A stretch of DNA of 64,000 nucleotides, taken from positions 18,548 through 82,547 of the forward strand of contig DETL01000002.1 in NCBI GenBank assembly GCA_002361625.1, written 5' to 3'. A model generated the notes under the pieces. It saw nothing but the letters and a program-made list of their open reading frames with translations, did no database searches and was not told where the DNA came from. Each line of letters starts with the position of its first letter. Position 1 is the first letter of the stretch. The stretch is from Bacteroidales bacterium UBA3289. GTDB lineage: Bacteria > Bacteroidota > Bacteroidia > Bacteroidales > UBA932. This document shows, piece by piece, positions 35,712 through 44,626 of the stretch. The position numbers and the translations under genes were made by a program.

Positions 35712-37388
35712 ATGGCAGACGAAAAGATCATATTCTCGATGAACGGGGTGGGGAAAGTCCTCCCCCACAACAACAAAGTCATCCTCAAGGACATCTACCT
35801 TTCCTTCTTCTACGGGGCGAAAATCGGCATCATCGGCCTGAACGGGTCGGGAAAGTCCACCCTCCTGAAGATCATCGCCGGCGTGGAGAAATCCTACAAG
35901 GGCGAGGTGGTCTGGGCCCCGGGCTACAGCGTGGGGTATCTCGCGCAGGAGCCGGAGATGGATCCGGAGAAGACCGTCATCGAGGTGGTCCAGGAAGGCG
36001 TGCAGGAGGTCATGGACGTCCTGCAGGAATACAACGACATCTCGATGAAGTTCATGGAGCCCATGGACGACGACGAGATGAACCGCCTCATCGAACGCCA
36101 GGGTGAACTCACGGAACTGATCGAACATCTGGACGGCTGGGAGATCGACGCCAAGTTGGAAAGGGCCATGGACGCCCTCCAGTGCCCGCCTTCCGACGCC
36201 CTCGTCAAGAACCTTTCCGGCGGTGAGCGCCGCCGCGTCGCACTGTGCCGCCTCCTGCTGCAGCAGCCGGACGTCCTCCTGCTGGACGAGCCCACGAACC
36301 ACCTGGACACCGAGTCCATCCAGTGGCTGGAAGCGCACCTGCAGCAGTACAAGGGTACGGTCATCGCCGTCACCCACGACCGTTACTTCCTGGACAACGT
36401 CGCCGGCTGGATCCTGGAACTGGACCGCGGCGAGGGCATCCCGTGGAAGGGCAACTATTCCTCCTGGCTGGACCAGAAGACCAAGCGCCTCGCCCAGGAG
36501 GAGAAGCAGGAATCCAAGCGCCGGAAGACGCTGGAGCGCGAGCTGGAATGGGTCCGGATGGCCCCGAAGGCCCGCCAGGCCAAGCAGAAGGCCCGTCTGG
36601 GCGCCTACGAGAAACTGGCCTCGGCCGATGTGAAACAGAAGGAAGCGAACCTCGAAATCTACATTCCCAACGGCCCGCACCTCGGCAACAAGGTCATCCG
36701 GTTCAACGACGTGTCCAAGGCCTATGACGGCAAGGTCCTCTTCGAGCACCTGACCTTCGAACTCCCGCCGGCCGGCATCGTGGGCGTCATCGGCCCGAAC
36801 GGCGCGGGCAAGACCACCCTCTTCCGCCTGATCATGGGTATCGAAAAGCCGGACACCGGCACCATCGAGATCGGCGAGACGGTGAAGATCGCCTATGTGG
36901 ACCAGCAGCACAAGTCCATCGACCCGGACAAGACGGTCTATGAGACGATTGCGGGGAACTCCGAATGGGTGCGCCTCGGGAACCGCGACATCAACGCCCG
37001 TTCCTGGGTGTCCCGCTTCAACTTCTCCGGGGCCGACCAGGAAAAGCTGTGCGGCGTTCTCTCCGGCGGTGAACGGAACCGCCTCCACCTGGCCCTGACC
37101 CTCAAGGACGAAGGCAACGTCCTCCTCCTGGACGAACCCACCAACGACGTGGATGTCAATACAATCCGTGCCCTGGAAGAGGGCCTGGACGGCTTCGCGG
37201 GCTGCGCCGTCGTGGTCTCCCACGACCGCTGGTTCCTGGACCGCATCGCCACGCACATCCTCGCCTTCGAGGGCGACTCGCAGGTCGTCTTCTTCGACGG
37301 CAACTATTCCGAATACGAGGAGAACAAGAAAATGCGCATGGGCAACGTGGAGCCCAAGCGCTTCAAATACAAGAAACTCATGGAGTAG
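35712..37388 (+). CDS. ettA: Energy-dependent translational throttle protein (ABC-F ATPase)
   Basis: 558 residues with two ABC domains: Walker A GLNGSGKSTLLK and GPNGAGKTTLFR, signatures NLSGGERRR and LSGGERNR, Walker B LLLDEPTNHLD and LLLDEPTNDVD. The arm insertion in domain 1 (LIERQGELTEL) and the linker (residues about 245-320) match EttA. It binds the ribosomal E site and gates early elongation according to the ATP/ADP ratio; cytoplasmic, no membrane segments. Confidence 0.93.
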   Translation: MADEKIIFSMNGVGKVLPHNNKVILKDIYLSFFYGAKIGIIGLNGSGKSTLLKIIAGVEKSYKGEVVWAPGYSVGYLAQEPEMDPEKTVIEVVQEGVQEVMDVLQEYNDISMKFMEPMDDDEMNRLIERQGELTELIEHLDGWEIDAKLERAMDALQCPPSDALVKNLSGGERRRVALCRLLLQQPDVLLLDEPTNHLDTESIQWLEAHLQQYKGTVIAVTHDRYFLDNVAGWILELDRGEGIPWKGNYSSWLDQKTKRLAQEEKQESKRRKTLERELEWVRMAPKARQAKQKARLGAYEKLASADVKQKEANLEIYIPNGPHLGNKVIRFNDVSKAYDGKVLFEHLTFELPPAGIVGVIGPNGAGKTTLFRLIMGIEKPDTGTIEIGETVKIAYVDQQHKSIDPDKTVYETIAGNSEWVRLGNRDINARSWVSRFNFSGADQEKLCGVLSGGERNRLHLALTLKDEGNVLLLDEPTNDVDVNTIRALEEGLDGFAGCAVVVSHDRWFLDRIATHILAFEGDSQVVFFDGNYSEYEENKKMRMGNVEPKRFKYKKLME

Positions 37389-37408
37389 GCTCCTCCGCGG
37401 AGTCCCCG

Positions 37409-38857
37409 ATGGATAAGGAAAGGACTTACATCGCCATCGACCTCAAGTCGTTCTATGCCTCCGTGGAATGCGCGGAGCGGGGCTTGGATGCCCTGACGAC
37501 GAACCTCGTGGTGGCCGATGCCTCCCGGACGGACAAGACCATCTGCCTCGCCGTATCCCCTTCGCTCAAATCCTACGGCATCCCCGGGCGGGGACGGCTC
37601 TTCGAGGTAAAGCAGAAGGTCCGGGAGATCAATGCCGCCCGGGCCCGGAAGGCACGGCTCACCGGCGAATCCTCCGACAATACGGCCGTCCGGCAGAATC
37701 CGCACCTGGCCCTGGGCTTCGAAATCGCCGTCCCGCGGATGGCCCTGTACATGGAGGTGAGCGCGAAAATCTACGAGGTCTATCTCAAGTACGTTTCCTC
37801 CGAGGACATCCATGTCTATTCCATCGACGAGGTCTTCATCGACGCGACCGATTACCTGCCCCTGTACGGCCTTACCGCTCATGAACTGACGCGGCGGATG
37901 ATCCAGGACGTGCTGGACACCACCCATATCACCGCGACGGCGGGCATCGCCCCGAACCTGTATCTGGCGAAGGTGGCGATGGACATCGAGGCGAAGCACT
38001 CTCCGGCCGACAAGGACGGCGTCCGGATCGCCGAGCTGGACGAAATGACCTATCGGCAGAAATACTGGACGCACCGGCCCCTGACGGACTTCTGGCGCGT
38101 GGGCCGGGGCATCGCCGCCCGGCTGGAGGCGAACGGGATGTACACGATGGGCGACGTGGCGCGGTGCTCCCTGCAGCGGGAGGAAGTCCTGTACCGACTT
38201 TTCGGGGTCAATGCAGAGCTACTCATCGACCATGCCTGGGGCTGGGAACCGTGCACCATCGCGGCCATCAAGGCCTATCGCCCTTCCGCGAACAGCCTTT
38301 CCAGCGGCCAGGTGCTGCAGCGCCCGTACAGCTTCGAGGAAGGACGGATCATCGTCCGCGAAATGACGGACCTGCTGGTGCTGGACCTGGTGGAGAAGAA
38401 ACTGGTGACGGACCAGGTGGTCCTGCATGTGGGCTATGACATGGAAAGCCTGGAACGGGTGGAGGACTACGGCGGCCCGGTCGATGACGACTGGTACGGC
38501 CGGAAAGTCCCGAAACCGGCCCACGGGAGCGCCAACCTGGGTCGGCAGACCTCTTCCACCACCCTGATCGCCGACGCCATGATGGATCTGTATGACCGCA
38601 TCGTGGACCGGCGCCTGAGCGTCCGACGCGTATATGTGGTGGCGAACCATGTCGTGGACGAATCCCGCGTGGAAGGGGTTCAGCTGAGCCTTTTCGACGA
38701 ACCGGAAGAAGATATCGCCCGCGAGCGCAGCCGGCAGGAGGCCATCCTGGCCATCCGGCGGAGATTCGGCAAGAACGCCATCCTCACCGGCATCGACTTC
38801 GAGGAAGGGGCGACCACCCGCGAACGCAACAACCAGATCGGAGGACACCGCAAATGA
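37409..38857 (+). CDS. Y-family DNA polymerase (DinB/UmuC type)
   Basis: 482 residues. Catalytic acidic residues are in YIAIDLKSFYASVEC and HVYSIDEVFIDATDY; a GIAPNLYLAKVAMD motif and the finger/little-finger regions follow. A beta-clamp-binding peptide QLSLF lies near residue 428. The sequence belongs to the UmuC/UvrX-like branch commonly paired with YolD-like small proteins on mobile or chromosomal loci of Firmicutes. It performs translesion synthesis. Starts 20 bases after ettA and overlaps the next gene by four bases. Confidence 0.9.
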   Translation: MDKERTYIAIDLKSFYASVECAERGLDALTTNLVVADASRTDKTICLAVSPSLKSYGIPGRGRLFEVKQKVREINAARARKARLTGESSDNTAVRQNPHLALGFEIAVPRMALYMEVSAKIYEVYLKYVSSEDIHVYSIDEVFIDATDYLPLYGLTAHELTRRMIQDVLDTTHITATAGIAPNLYLAKVAMDIEAKHSPADKDGVRIAELDEMTYRQKYWTHRPLTDFWRVGRGIAARLEANGMYTMGDVARCSLQREEVLYRLFGVNAELLIDHAWGWEPCTIAAIKAYRPSANSLSSGQVLQRPYSFEEGRIIVREMTDLLVLDLVEKKLVTDQVVLHVGYDMESLERVEDYGGPVDDDWYGRKVPKPAHGSANLGRQTSSTTLIADAMMDLYDRIVDRRLSVRRVYVVANHVVDESRVEGVQLSLFDEPEEDIARERSRQEAILAIRRRFGKNAILTGIDFEEGATTRERNNQIGGHRK

Positions 38858-39036
38858 AAGGCAAGTACGACGACATCATCGGCCTCGAGCACCCGACTTC
38901 CAAACGGCATCCCCGGATGTCCATGGCCGACCGGGCCGCCCAGTTCGCCCCCTTCGCCGCCCTGACGGGCTTCGGTGACGTCATCGAAAAAACGGCCCGG
39001 CGGGTGAACGCCGGAGAGTCCAAGACCCTTGTATAA
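38854..39036 (+). CDS. YolD-like small protein, probably shortened
   Basis: 60 residues, start overlapping the polymerase stop (ATGA). The sequence YDDIIGLEHPTSKRHPRMS followed by RAAQFAPFAALTGFGDVIE is the conserved front of YolD-like partners of Y-family polymerases. Homologues I know are around 100 residues or longer; here the frame stops soon after ETARR-like residues, exactly where base composition changes to AT-rich. It may be truncated at an insertion boundary. Function of the family is unknown, presumed polymerase accessory. Confidence 0.75.
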   Translation: MKGKYDDIIGLEHPTSKRHPRMSMADRAAQFAPFAALTGFGDVIEKTARRVNAGESKTLV

Positions 39037-39106
39037 TCACTGAGCCATGAAGAGAAACTGAAATCAGTAGTGCTTGGATTATTCCTCAAATCTGGGAGAC
39101 GGGCGG

Positions 39107-39137
39107 TTTGGGTTTTGTAAAGATTTGATTATATTTG
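39107..39137 (+). promoter_or_regulatory. Promoter of the TPR/HTH regulator
   Basis: -33 TTTG (39107-39110) and -7 TATATTTG (39130-39137), 19 bases apart; the ATG is at 39175. Confidence 0.6.
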
Positions 39138-39174
39138 CACTAGACCGAGGATGTTGTCATGACTACCTTATTCA

Positions 39175-40971
39175 ATGGCTATGAAAAGAAACCATGTTTT
39201 CCCATTTCCCTTGATTATCACCTGTCTGTGTGTCGTCTTTTCCTTGATAATTATTTCTTGTGATCGATCAGTCAGCAATCAATTGGATACGATTGAGCAG
39301 GAAATCCTGACCAATCCCAAATCTGCCTTCGATGAACTTTCGAAGATGGAAACGACAAATTTCCGTTCCCAATCGCATACCGCTCGATATGCCCTTCTGA
39401 TGTCCCTTGCAAGGGATAAGGCACATGTGGATGTTGAGGATGATTCTTTGATACAAGTAGCTGTGCATTATTATCAAAATAGGAAGGATCCTTCTTACAA
39501 GATGCTTTCTTTTTATTCCCTGGGACGTGTCCAACGGAATGCCAATAATAATACAGGGGCTATCATCTCTTTCATGAAGGCGAAGGAATTGGCCAAAGAA
39601 ATCCCTGATTGGCATTATCATGGACTCGCTGCCAGAAACATAGCGGATTTATATCTTGATTGTCATGATTATGAATCGGCAAGAAGCAATTACCAAGAAT
39701 CGGCATCATCTTTCTCTTCTTTGGGAGAACGGTATTATGCCGCTTATTCTTTCCTTGGCCAGGCGGAATCCGAAATGGCTATGGGACTTTACGATTCGGC
39801 CGATTCTCTATTGACTGATCTGACGGAGTATGCGCGGGAAGAAAACAGGATTAATCTGCTAGGAACCGTTTTGAAATTGCAGGCGGCAATACAGATGAAG
39901 CCTGGCAGGACATGTCCGGAAAAGGCAATTTCATTATACAGACAGGCGGGCCAGCTCGGTTACCCCACTCGACACACAGATGGGTATGGCACATTGGCGA
40001 CGGCTTTTGAACTGCTGAATCAGCAAGATTCTGTTCGTTATTATCTGAATCTTGCAGAAAAGCATGCTACAACACTGGTAGCATCCGTCCATCTTTGTAA
40101 TACAAAGTCCAGGATTTACCGTCATAGAGGCTTATATCAGGAAGCTAATGCCGAATTGGAGAAAGGTGTTGAGTTTCATAATAAGCTCGTCTTTAATCGG
40201 GAAAATATGCAAATTGCGAACGCGATTAGTTACTTTAATAAACAAGAGGCTGATCGTCAATCGTATAAGGCTGCTTACCGTCTGAAGTTACTCGCGCTCT
40301 CCATCCTTACCATCCTGGCACTTTTGTGTGTCGTTGTTTTAATTATTGTTAACAGAAAGCGTCAGATTCGGGAAAAGAATAGAATCATTCAAGAAAAAGA
40401 AAAAAAGATTGAGGACGAAATAGAGCAGATAAGGGAGATTACCGAAGCATTGCAGGATGAAAAAAAGACGCAGTCCGAAATGGCGAATGTAATCAATGAA
40501 TTGATAAAGGAAAAAATCGCAGTTGTCAAGATTTGTGCCGATGCTTATGAAACGGTGAAATATGGTCCGAAAGTGACAAATAGTGACCCATATCGCTATT
40601 TGGATGATGATCCTGCTAATAAGAAAACAGACGAATTGGAGAAATTCCTGACGGCGCTGGATGATGTCAGACACAACGACTCCCTCTATGAGTTATTAGA
40701 GGAAAGTGTAAATAAGTGGCGCAAAGATTTGATTAGGAATCTTCGCAAAGCCTGCGAGACCATGAGCCGGCCTAAATTCTCGGAGGATGACTATCGGATA
40801 ATCATGTTGGTTTATGCGGGAATCCCGGATCGTACAATTGCTTTTTTGATGGATATGTCCTGTGCTGCTGTGCGGACCAGAAAAACTCGATACAAGGAGC
40901 GCTTGGCTCAAAATGATATTCCTAATGGACAAATCTTTGTTCGAGAAATGGCCCATTTTGCCAAGAGCTAG
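39175..40971 (+). CDS. TPR lipoprotein with membrane segment, coiled coil and C-terminal HTH
   Basis: 598 residues (Met at 39181 is an alternative start). A lipoprotein-like signal ending IIISC leads into tetratricopeptide repeats (about 40-350), a membrane segment near 370-390 (LLALSILTILALLCVVVLII), a charged coiled coil (395-450), and a C-terminal helix-turn-helix-like domain (FSEDDYRIIMLVYAGIPDRT, MSCAAVRTRKTRYKERL) resembling LuxR/sigma-region-4 readers. Bacteroidota have many such membrane-spanning regulators. AT-rich codons contrast sharply with neighbours. It may control the serpin gene downstream; that is inference. Confidence 0.8.
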   Translation: MAMKRNHVFPFPLIITCLCVVFSLIIISCDRSVSNQLDTIEQEILTNPKSAFDELSKMETTNFRSQSHTARYALLMSLARDKAHVDVEDDSLIQVAVHYYQNRKDPSYKMLSFYSLGRVQRNANNNTGAIISFMKAKELAKEIPDWHYHGLAARNIADLYLDCHDYESARSNYQESASSFSSLGERYYAAYSFLGQAESEMAMGLYDSADSLLTDLTEYAREENRINLLGTVLKLQAAIQMKPGRTCPEKAISLYRQAGQLGYPTRHTDGYGTLATAFELLNQQDSVRYYLNLAEKHATTLVASVHLCNTKSRIYRHRGLYQEANAELEKGVEFHNKLVFNRENMQIANAISYFNKQEADRQSYKAAYRLKLLALSILTILALLCVVVLIIVNRKRQIREKNRIIQEKEKKIEDEIEQIREITEALQDEKKTQSEMANVINELIKEKIAVVKICADAYETVKYGPKVTNSDPYRYLDDDPANKKTDELEKFLTALDDVRHNDSLYELLEESVNKWRKDLIRNLRKACETMSRPKFSEDDYRIIMLVYAGIPDRTIAFLMDMSCAAVRTRKTRYKERLAQNDIPNGQIFVREMAHFAKS

Positions 40972-41072
40972 CATTATGTAATTCTTATTTTTTGTTATTT
41001 ATTGATTACCAGTCATTTGAATTCAAAATTGTAACAACTATTTTCTTGGTTTTATTGGGCATTTTAGCGTTA

Positions 41073-41103
41073 TTTGTGACAAAAACTAATAATCGTATAT
41101 TTA
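41073..41103 (+). promoter_or_regulatory. Likely promoter of the serpin gene
   Basis: TTTG near 41073 and TATATTTA near 41096 resemble -33 and -7 elements in a very AT-rich 175-base gap. Confidence 0.4.
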
Positions 41104-41131
41104 ATGGCATATGCACCGGAAAATAAATAAT

Positions 41132-41138
41132 AAGGAGG
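41132..41138 (+). promoter_or_regulatory. Strong Shine-Dalgarno site deciding the serpin start
   Basis: AAGGAGG, 8 bases before ATG 41147. Such a perfect site is unusual in this window and favours 41147 over the in-frame ATG at 41111. Confidence 0.7.
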
Positions 41139-41146
41139 TACACACT

Positions 41147-42430
41147 ATGAAAATGATTGGTAAGAACATGGGCTTTCTCATCGTCCTAATGTCTTTGTTT
41201 TGCGGTTGTGAAGTTTTGGATCAGTCGGAAAATAAAGAAACAATGCAATCAGATTATTTTTCTGAGGAGATCTCCGTCAAGAGGCCGATGGCTTCCAAGG
41301 AGATTAATGCGATTCCACTTTCTCAGAATCAGAAGTCATTGGCGAAGGGATATAATGAATTCGCAATGGATTTGCTGGACTCTTTTTATGTGAGCGAAGA
41401 TAAGAATAGCAGTTTTGTTATTTCTCCGCTCAGCATTTATATGGACTTGGCCATGGCGGCAAACGGAACGTCCGGAAAAGCTCGCGAAGAGATCTTAAAA
41501 GCGTTTAAACTGGACGAGGAGATTTCGCAACTCAATACTTTTTGCCGAACGGTTATCGAGGGACTACCAGCCGTGGATCTGTCCTCGACAGTGAGAATGG
41601 CAAATGCTCTCATCGTTGACAGCTATTATCCCGTGAAAAAGTCTTTTCAAAAAGAAATGGAGGATGTGTTTTATGGTGTTGCAGAATCTCTACCATTTAA
41701 GGAATGGGATTTAGTGACATCGAGGATCAATAATTGGGTGAATGACTGCACGGAAGGGCTCATCCCAACTATATTGGACAGATATGAGGAGGCGCCATTT
41801 GCGTATCTTTTAAATGCTACGTATTTTAAGGCAGATATGGTTTACCCCTTTGACCCCGAGTTGACCGCAGACAGAGACTTCCATTCTCCTGAAGGGGATA
41901 TATCCATTCCTTTTATGGCAGGAGATTTTGAAATTCGATATGAGTCGAACGAAGTATATTCAGCCATTTCCCTTCCTTTAGGAAACAGTAAGTTCTGTTT
42001 GTCTGTATATCTTCCTCAAGCCGAGCGGGATATTGCGGAGGTCATTACCCGGATGAAAGAGAGTTCCGGTTTCAGTTCGGAGACAAAAGATGTTGTCGTT
42101 GTGATGCCCAAGTTCGAAACGAGATCGTCACTGGAGGCCCTGCCTGTGCTCAAAAAGATGGGTATCTCTTACATTTTCGATCCTTGCGATTTCCAGAATA
42201 TGCTGGAATACAGCCTGCCATTGATGATTGGTTCAGTACAGCATAAAGCGTCGATTTGCGTGAATGAGAAAGGAGTAGTAGCGGCAGCTGTCACCAGTTC
42301 CGGTATTTGGGGTTCATCGACACTGGATCGCCCCACATATTATTTCACTGCCGACCATCCTTTCGTTTATTTAATCCAGGAAAGGTCTTCCGATGTTGTC
42401 CTGTTCTCCGGCGTTTTCACTGGCAAATAG
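41147..42430 (+). CDS. Serpin-family protease inhibitor lipoprotein
   Basis: 427 residues with lipoprotein signal (MGFLIVLMSLFCGC). Serpin fold landmarks: SSFVISPLSIYMDLAMAANG, RINNWVNDCTEGLIP, YLLNATYFKADM, SISLPLGN-like strand, VVVMPKFE, and the C-terminal FTADHPFVYLIQE signature. The reactive-centre hinge NEKGVVAAAVTSS keeps small residues at P12-P9, so it should be inhibitory. Counting from the hinge Gly as P15 places P1-P1' near Ser-Ser in WGSSTL. Cell-surface location suggests defence against host or competitor proteases. Confidence 0.92.
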   Translation: MKMIGKNMGFLIVLMSLFCGCEVLDQSENKETMQSDYFSEEISVKRPMASKEINAIPLSQNQKSLAKGYNEFAMDLLDSFYVSEDKNSSFVISPLSIYMDLAMAANGTSGKAREEILKAFKLDEEISQLNTFCRTVIEGLPAVDLSSTVRMANALIVDSYYPVKKSFQKEMEDVFYGVAESLPFKEWDLVTSRINNWVNDCTEGLIPTILDRYEEAPFAYLLNATYFKADMVYPFDPELTADRDFHSPEGDISIPFMAGDFEIRYESNEVYSAISLPLGNSKFCLSVYLPQAERDIAEVITRMKESSGFSSETKDVVVVMPKFETRSSLEALPVLKKMGISYIFDPCDFQNMLEYSLPLMIGSVQHKASICVNEKGVVAAAVTSSGIWGSSTLDRPTYYFTADHPFVYLIQERSSDVVLFSGVFTGK

Positions 42431-42488
42431 ATTGAGGATTGCCGAACAGATACGCGCCAATGGTCGATAAACCCTTGTCATGCATAAT

Positions 42489-42941
42489 ATGAAAAACGGT
42501 GTCCTTTGTTTTACGTCGGTCCTTGCTGCGGCCTTGCTCTTTTGCTCCTGCCATAAGGAATCGCTGGTCGATCTGTCCCAGCGGGGCGGGAATTGGACGG
42601 TGACAGAGTGCAATGAGCCGGGTTCTGACGGGGTTGTTCCCATCCCGGACGAAAAAGGCATTTTCGCTGTGGGGGATCGGATCGAGTATAGCGCGAAAAG
42701 TAACGGGACGGACCGGCTCAGTTTATTCAGGACGGTTCAAGTGAACGGCACCTCGTATCTTTTCCAGGATGACTTCAAGTGCACGGTTTCGGGTGATGAA
42801 CTGACCCTTCAGGAAGAAGTATATGGGGGACCGGTTACTATCCGTTTTACCTATACGATCCAGAAGCTCAGTGAAACGGAGTTCGTATTGAAAAGAACGG
42901 ATCTGGGCAAGGATGAAGGAATTGTGACCATGAAAAGGTAA
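42489..42941 (+). CDS. Small lipoprotein, lipocalin-like
   Basis: 150 residues from Met at 42489 (a Met at 42480 is alternative). Lipoprotein signal MKNGVLCFTSVLAAALLFCSC, then a predicted all-beta region with alternating polar/hydrophobic strands (NWTVTECNEPG, DELTLQEEVYGG, ETEFVLKR), reminiscent of small lipocalin-like domains of Bacteroidota. No catalytic motif. It lies 58 bases after the serpin gene and may share its transcript. Function unknown. Confidence 0.65.
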   Translation: MKNGVLCFTSVLAAALLFCSCHKESLVDLSQRGGNWTVTECNEPGSDGVVPIPDEKGIFAVGDRIEYSAKSNGTDRLSLFRTVQVNGTSYLFQDDFKCTVSGDELTLQEEVYGGPVTIRFTYTIQKLSETEFVLKRTDLGKDEGIVTMKR

Positions 42942-42943
42942 TG

Positions 42944-43948
42944 CTAGTCTGAGACTCTATTGAATCTCGCGATTCTCTCGTTGACAACCCGCAAGTAGTA
43001 CCTTTTCATCTTATCGTTCAGAAAACTGCGATCGACAAGCCCCATCGCCGATTCCGGCATTCGCATGAACTTGTCCAGGATTTTGTTTGCGCGAGATGCC
43101 ACTAGACCTATCCGCTCGCCGAACCGCTCGAAATCACGACGGCATGGATGACCCGTTCTCATATACTCGTCGCTCTTTTCGATGTTCGGGGACAGACCAC
43201 CGTCCAGGCCAAGGTCGTCCCCAAGAACATGCAGACTGGTGTTCATAAGATCGTATGCCGGAGCCAGACGATAGTCTTGTCCCTGCAGAATTAAAGAGAA
43301 ATTCTTCAGATGGTCATCGCCATTGGCGAAGATATAGTTAAACACGACAAGTTCGAAGAATCTTTCCATATCGACCATCCACGCCGAGACATTCTTTCTG
43401 ATGGCCATAGCGATATCTTCATAGCAACCTCTGTACTTGAATTCCGTCCCGTCTTCTTGTTCATTGCGGCCAATGACAGCGGCGAAGTCTTCCATCAAAA
43501 GCTTTGACCCGTCAGGAAGGACATCAAAGCGTTTGGTGATATACACAATCTTGCCCTTCGGGGTAAAGCATAGTCCGTTTGCGGCTGTTTTGATTCCATA
43601 CACTTGTGATGCGATTTGCATAGTAAGGTGCTCATTGGCAGGAATCTGCTTGCGCTCCCGAAGCGTTTCATCCCATGGTGCAGGCTTCAAGATGTAGGTG
43701 GATTGCTCATCATTTCCCGCTATCCGGATGTGCCCTTTCTCAATCACTGCAGGGAACTTCTCTTGAACACCGGACACGGAGATTCTGTGCATGGCATCCA
43801 GCATCAGATGCCTGCTCCCGGCTCCCTCAAACTCAATACCCAGATAAGGATTAACCTTCCGACCATCAAAGAGCACTTTGGAAGCTCTCGGACTATATGT
43901 GGAAAAACCTTCGTCAAGACAAGAAGGGCAATTCTTAATTGTAATCAT
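42944..43948 (-). CDS. HipT-like Ser/Thr kinase toxin (HipA C-terminal kinase)
   Basis: 334 residues. N-terminal CPSC motif as in HipA/HipT families; glycine-rich loop ISVSGVQEKF with Ser57 and Ser59, matching the Ser-x-Ser autophosphorylation motif of HipT; ATP-contacting Lys88 in YILKPAP; catalytic Asp211 and Asn216 in NGDDHLKNFS; metal Asp233 in APAYDLMNT. HipA-family kinases phosphorylate aminoacyl-tRNA synthetases and halt translation. Separate HipS- and HipB-like genes precede it, with a 4-base overlap to HipS, giving the tripartite HipBST layout. All active-site residues appear intact. Confidence 0.88.
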   Translation of the reverse strand: MITIKNCPSCLDEGFSTYSPRASKVLFDGRKVNPYLGIEFEGAGSRHLMLDAMHRISVSGVQEKFPAVIEKGHIRIAGNDEQSTYILKPAPWDETLRERKQIPANEHLTMQIASQVYGIKTAANGLCFTPKGKIVYITKRFDVLPDGSKLLMEDFAAVIGRNEQEDGTEFKYRGCYEDIAMAIRKNVSAWMVDMERFFELVVFNYIFANGDDHLKNFSLILQGQDYRLAPAYDLMNTSLHVLGDDLGLDGGLSPNIEKSDEYMRTGHPCRRDFERFGERIGLVASRANKILDKFMRMPESAMGLVDRSFLNDKMKRYYLRVVNERIARFNRVSD

Positions 43949-44280
43949 TTGGAAACCGTTTCAACATGTACCCCACCAATGAAATCTTTCCCGGCCATGG
44001 CAGAAAGAAGTCCAAAGAAATCTCTTTCATCCACCCTCAATGTCCGACAGATCACCTTACGATTCGCTCCTTCCGGCAGCATGTTCGTGAAAAAGGGGAA
44101 GAGTTTAGATGCGCGGTAGGACTCTTTTCTTTTGGATAATGACACAGATATGGAGGGGCTATCCGATGCCAGATAAGCCTTGTCATAATGGAAACAATAC
44201 TCTTCCCCCGGGCGTTGTTCTGTCAACACCCCGGCTTTTTGATCATTGACATATACATCCAGTTGTCTCATCGTCAACAA
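43945..44280 (-). CDS. HipS-like protein (HipA N-terminal subdomain)
   Basis: 111 residues (Met4 at 44271 is an alternative start). It corresponds to the N-terminal subdomain 1 of HipA: MRQLDVYVNDQKAGVLTE, FHYDKAYL, SPSISVSLSKRKESY, FPFFTNMLPEGANRK and a closing DFIGGVHVE. In the HipBST arrangement this small protein, not the HTH protein, can be the antitoxin. Overlaps the kinase gene by four bases and follows the HTH gene by two. Confidence 0.85.
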   Translation of the reverse strand: MLTMRQLDVYVNDQKAGVLTEQRPGEEYCFHYDKAYLASDSPSISVSLSKRKESYRASKLFPFFTNMLPEGANRKVICRTLRVDERDFFGLLSAMAGKDFIGGVHVETVSK

Positions 44281-44282
44281 GA

Positions 44283-44483
44283 TTAAACCGTTTGACGGAC
44301 TTTGAATACCATCTCCATTCCTAGAATCTCAAGTATCCTGGATATGGTAGCCAAGGAAGGATTTCCCTGACCGCGTTCTATATCTTTAACGGTCGACAAC
44401 CCTATACCAGCCATCTCCGCGAGATCTTGCTGAGACAAGGAAAGGGTTTTCCGCCGGCTTTTCATTACTTCTTGAAGAGTCAT
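44283..44483 (-). CDS. HipB-like XRE-family DNA-binding protein
   Basis: 66 residues, a single helix-turn-helix domain: LSLSQQDLAEMAGIGLSTVKD (motif quoted in part as QQDLAEMAGIGLSTV), then IERGQGNPSLATISRILEIL. First gene of the three-gene operon. It probably represses the operon by binding the three AGTCCrATAAAGTAAACT-like repeats upstream, one of which lies immediately before its own start codon. Confidence 0.88.
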   Translation of the reverse strand: MTLQEVMKSRRKTLSLSQQDLAEMAGIGLSTVKDIERGQGNPSLATISRILEILGMEMVFKVRQTV

Positions 44484-44626
44484 AAGTCCGATAAAATATA
44501 CTTTTCCTCAAAGATAAAGAGAAAAACTATCAACTGCAAGAAAAAAGTCCAATAAAGTAAACTATATCCCCTATCGCAGGATTACTTTTGTGCTATTAAG
44601 CGAAAAAGTTTACTATATCGGACTTT
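44484..44626 (-). promoter_or_regulatory. hip-type operon promoter with three operator repeats
   Basis: Sites A (44484-44505) and B (44545-44565) read AAGTCCGATAAAATATAC and AAGTCCAATAAAGTAAAC; site C (44601-44626) is the same sequence in inverted orientation (AAGTCCGATATAGTAAAC on the minus strand). The promoter is -7 TATCTTTG (44509-44516) with -33 TTG (44537-44539), 20 bases apart. Site A covers the leader next to the start codon and site B flanks the -33 box, which fits repression. Confidence 0.7.

Noticed and set aside
39037..39174. Attachment-site-like repeat at the left edge of the AT-rich island
   Set aside because: No matching sequence found near the right edge around 44640; similarity limited to a few bases.
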